From: Fomitopsis serialis
Lineage: Eukaryota; Basidiomycota; Agaricomycetes; Polyporales; Fomitopsidaceae
DNA: 59,264 nt
NCBI RefSeq assembly: GCF_022376445.1
Contig: NW_025955201.1
Coordinates: forward strand, 1-59,264
Direction: 5' to 3'
Made by a program: the position numbers and the translations under genes. Each line of letters opens with the position of its first letter. Position 1 is the first letter of the stretch. The notes below the pieces were generated by a model. It saw only the letters and a list, made by a program, of their open reading frames with translations. It did not search any database and was not told the DNA's origin. Of this stretch, positions 56,790-59,264 are shown in pieces.

Positions 56790-57790
56790 AGCACGGGCAC
56801 GCAAGGCAAGTGCCCAGCATGCAGACGCGGCCGACGAACGCGTGGCGAGTGTATGACACTGGCGAAGGTAAGTGCAACTGCACGCGAGCTAGCAAGCTAA
56901 CACAGGCGTGGGGCAGGGGGCGCGCAGAGCACGCCAACCGCGAGCGCGCAGGGCGAATGCCCACCACGAACACACGGCCGACGAACGGTCAACGCACACA
57001 CCACGCAAATGGGCGGGCGAGCGGCACAAGAGCGGGGACGAGCGAGCAAGCGGACAGGCGGATGGGCGGACGACCGTACGGAAGGATTTGTGAGACGAGC
57101 AGGTGAGTGAGCAAGCGGTGGTTGCGCGAGCAAGCGGTCGGTCAGCACAGATCACGGCGTCATGCAGCACGACGCACACACGACGACCCGAGCGCGCTGC
57201 GCCACAGCACGCAGACGCGGCCGACGAATGCAGACGGCAAGCCGGCGAATGAGCAAGTCGATGGGCAAGTGGTGAGCGGACGGGCAGGAGAACAGGTAGC
57301 TGGCACAGTCCTGAGGTGGTCCCACGCAGCGCGACACACACGCAGCCGCGGCGGTTGGGAGGATGCCCTGGCCGACGAACGCACGCAATGCGAGCGGACG
57401 GGCAACGAGCAGGCGAGCGCGCGGCGCGCGGCCGGCAGACGACAGCATAGCAGACAGCGCACGGCGACGGCGAACGCGCTGGCCAATGCCCAGCACGCAG
57501 AGACGGCCGGCGACCACATACGCAGGCAGCACGCAGGCGGGGAAGCGGACGGCGGCGGGGAGACAGGAGGGCATACGGGCACAAGCATGGGCGACGACAC
57601 ACACGCCGACCACGAGCGCACCGGGCAAATGCCCAGTTGCAGGTCGACCGACGCCCGCGCGCGTGAGTGAAAGATGCCAGACGGCGACCGTGAGCAGGGT
57701 CGGGGCGTACGCAACACGCCGACTACGAGCGCGCAGGGCCAGTGACCCGCGTGCAAGCGCAGCCGACGAGCGTCGGACGAGCACGCCGTG
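56790..57790 (+). repeat. GC-rich degenerate minisatellite region
   Basis: A unit of about 35-55 bases recurs imperfectly, centred on GGGCAAATGCCCAGCACGCA followed by GACGCGGCCGACGAACGC. Copies or part-copies are near 56805, 56949, 57202, 57361, 57478, 57621 and 57735, with spacings of roughly 115-275 bases. Low-stop GC-rich sequence creates long shadow frames on both strands; I do not call these genes. Confidence 0.65.
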
Positions 57791-57799
57791 GGTGCGCGT

Positions 57800-58967
57800 A
57801 CAGCGGTGAGCAGGTGGGACGGCGCGTGAGGAACGGGGGCGGGCAAGCGCGAGCGAGGAGGACGGCGGGACGGCAGGTGCTGATAACGAGCCCAAAGTCG
57901 CGCAGGTACCAAGTACTGAGGTAGGCCAACCCGCAGTCCACCGCCAACACCAGTGGTGAAGTTACGACGAAGTTGGTGGTGACCGCGTCGCGCCAACCGT
58001 GTTCACTGCAGCTCAGGCCGTATAGATTCGCGCAATAGAGAAAATAGTTACCGTGATTACAGTGTACATATTATGGTATGTTGCGTGAGATAAGCAGAGT
58101 TGTATGACCCACCACACCTGCAGACCCTTCCGGACCCGGACTTTCGACAAGACTACCGCATGTCTGCGAGGGCATCCTCATCTTCCGCCTCAAAATCTAT
58201 GTACATACATACTTCCTTCTGAACTCACGTCATGAGCTGTGAACTGCATCCTGTGCAATGCACGGGTTTTTTGCTAGTGTAAGTACATATGCAACATTCA
58301 TCATCATTTCAGATCAAGATGAAAGTCGACCTCAATTGTCAAATTCAACGCTAGAACACAACCTCTGCGTCAAGAATTTTCCCCACGCCTCCTTGGCATA
58401 AGTATCTACATACAGTACTTACTGTTAGTCCGCTGGCAACACCACGAGGCAATTCGTTGTCAGTCGACGCATGACACGACGATAAATTAGGTGGCATTAT
58501 CGTCATCTCAGCTCATCGAGTATGTACCACATTGTCACTTAAGTACAAGAAACTGCAGTTCTCCGTTCGTAGTGCGTATGTATAGATAATATGCGAGTCT
58601 CCGTGCAGAGCCGTGTCGCTCAGGCCGACGCAGGCTACACGAAGGCCTTCGTCCGTACGACTGCATGAGCCTTGGTGCAGCCTACATAGTTCTGCGAGGA
58701 ACAGAGAGACCGGCTCCACACCGTACTGTACTACGTCGGTCTAGTTCGAGCCGAGTCACTGCCGTCACGGAGTATAACTATACTAAGTAATCCCTCCTCA
58801 TCATTCGATTTCGAATGGCCTCTCGTTGCTGATACCGGTAGATCTCACAATGCGCAGCATCTGGAGAAGTCACTTAGGACATTTTCAAGTCACACGTTTG
58901 CACCAATGCAAATACATATCTCAATGTCTGCTACTCTTCCGTCCAGCCCACCCCGTCCTACATAGTA
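57800..58967. other. Intergenic region; right part matches the flank of the secreted gene copies
   Basis: No gene. The region 58,340-58,420 and especially 58,780-58,960 matches, in direct orientation, the downstream flank of secreted copy 1 (for example GAATGGCCTCTCGTT and CACAATGCGCAGCA). The third duplicate therefore brings its flank with it. Confidence 0.5.
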
Positions 58968-59264
58968 CTAGCACCGCTGACCCGGTGCTGCCGTCGTCGC
59001 ATGGATGTTCGCCGGGTAGCACTGTTCGCCGGACACCGTCACGCAGATTTGGTTCCCCCAGGGCGTCTGAACAGCCCAAGAACCATTCGTCACGTGATCC
59101 TTCTTCTTGCCCGTGTCGAGCGCCGCGGCGAGCGCGACCTTGCATATGCTGGCAACCTGGCTCCGCGTGTACTTGTGCGCAATGCTTGTCGCCTTTCCCT
59201 CCGCATCGCTATCAATCCAGAGTGTCTTCGGCTTCAACTTCACAGGAGAGGATAGGGTCAGTCG
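58968..59264 (-). CDS. Small secreted cysteine-containing protein, copy 3 (5' part outside window)
   Basis: The last exon of a third family member, on the same strand as copy 1. After an intron acceptor near 59,240 the sequence reads KTLWIDSDAEGKATSIAHKYT, then QVASICK, then a shortened linker (DTGKKKDHVTNGSWAVQTPWG) and the Cys-containing end NQICVTVSGEQCYP, finishing PGQRC with TAG 58968-58970. The polypyrimidine and acceptor context (CTATCCTCTCCTGTGAAG on the minus strand) matches copy 1, so intron 3 is present here. The signal peptide and first exons lie beyond the right edge. Confidence 0.75.
   Translation of the reverse strand, partial: RLTLSSPVKLKPKTLWIDSDAEGKATSIAHKYTRSQVASICKVALAAALDTGKKKDHVTNGSWAVQTPWGNQICVTVSGEQCYPANIHATTAAPGQRC

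Noticed and set aside
56889..57996. Long open frames of up to 278 codons on both strands
   Set aside because: They overlap each other in several frames inside GC-rich repeated sequence. They are Arg/Ala/Pro-rich with no motif, as expected from low stop-codon frequency.

Overview
The window is fungal nuclear DNA, almost certainly from an Agaricomycete (mushroom-forming basidiomycete, polypore-like). Genes are compact and GC-rich and are cut by many short GT..AG introns of roughly 45-80 bases. The gene content includes a copper-fist factor, a class-III old yellow enzyme, a DMPK-like AGC kinase, F-box genes and secreted or membrane proteins of basidiomycete type. I see no rRNA, convincing tRNA, CRISPR or recognisable transposase or reverse transcriptase. 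All coding calls are hand translations with inferred splice sites.

Left part (1-21 kb): the 3' end of a Nup159/Nup214-like nucleoporin gene; a 5'-truncated relic of a beta-propeller gene; a Tse2-like ADP-ribosyltransferase-fold gene with a mitochondrial-type leader; an alpha/beta hydrolase; a single-pass cell-surface protein; a C2H2 zinc-finger gene; a ZIP zinc transporter; and an old yellow enzyme. Long gene-poor stretches separate them (about 9.9-12.7, 14.1-16.2 and 17.6-21.4 kb), and one holds an F-box relic.

Middle (21-45 kb): a dense housekeeping block. It has a ZNHIT2-like zf-HIT gene head to head with a Dbp9/DDX56 helicase, an AGC kinase, a dienelactone hydrolase, a GNAT acetyltransferase, a broken F-box gene, two different zinc alcohol dehydrogenases flanking a copper-fist regulator, and a leucine-rich-repeat gene.

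Right part (45-59 kb): the most unusual region. A divergent pair, consisting of a small secreted cysteine-containing protein and an intronless beta-propeller protein, is present twice as arms of a large imperfect palindrome (about 45.3-48.8 and 50.8-54.1 kb). The spacer holds a second GNAT gene and a truncated copy of the 5' end of the neighbouring LRR gene. A third secreted-gene copy runs off the right edge (58.97 kb onward), and the truncated propeller relic at 1.9-2.55 kb belongs to the same family. The unit therefore appears to be amplifying and decaying locally. Between 56.4 and 57.9 kb lies a GC-rich degenerate minisatellite.

The best candidate for an undescribed system is this repeatedly duplicated divergent pair of a secreted protein and a propeller protein. 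No function can be assigned to either partner from sequence alone.
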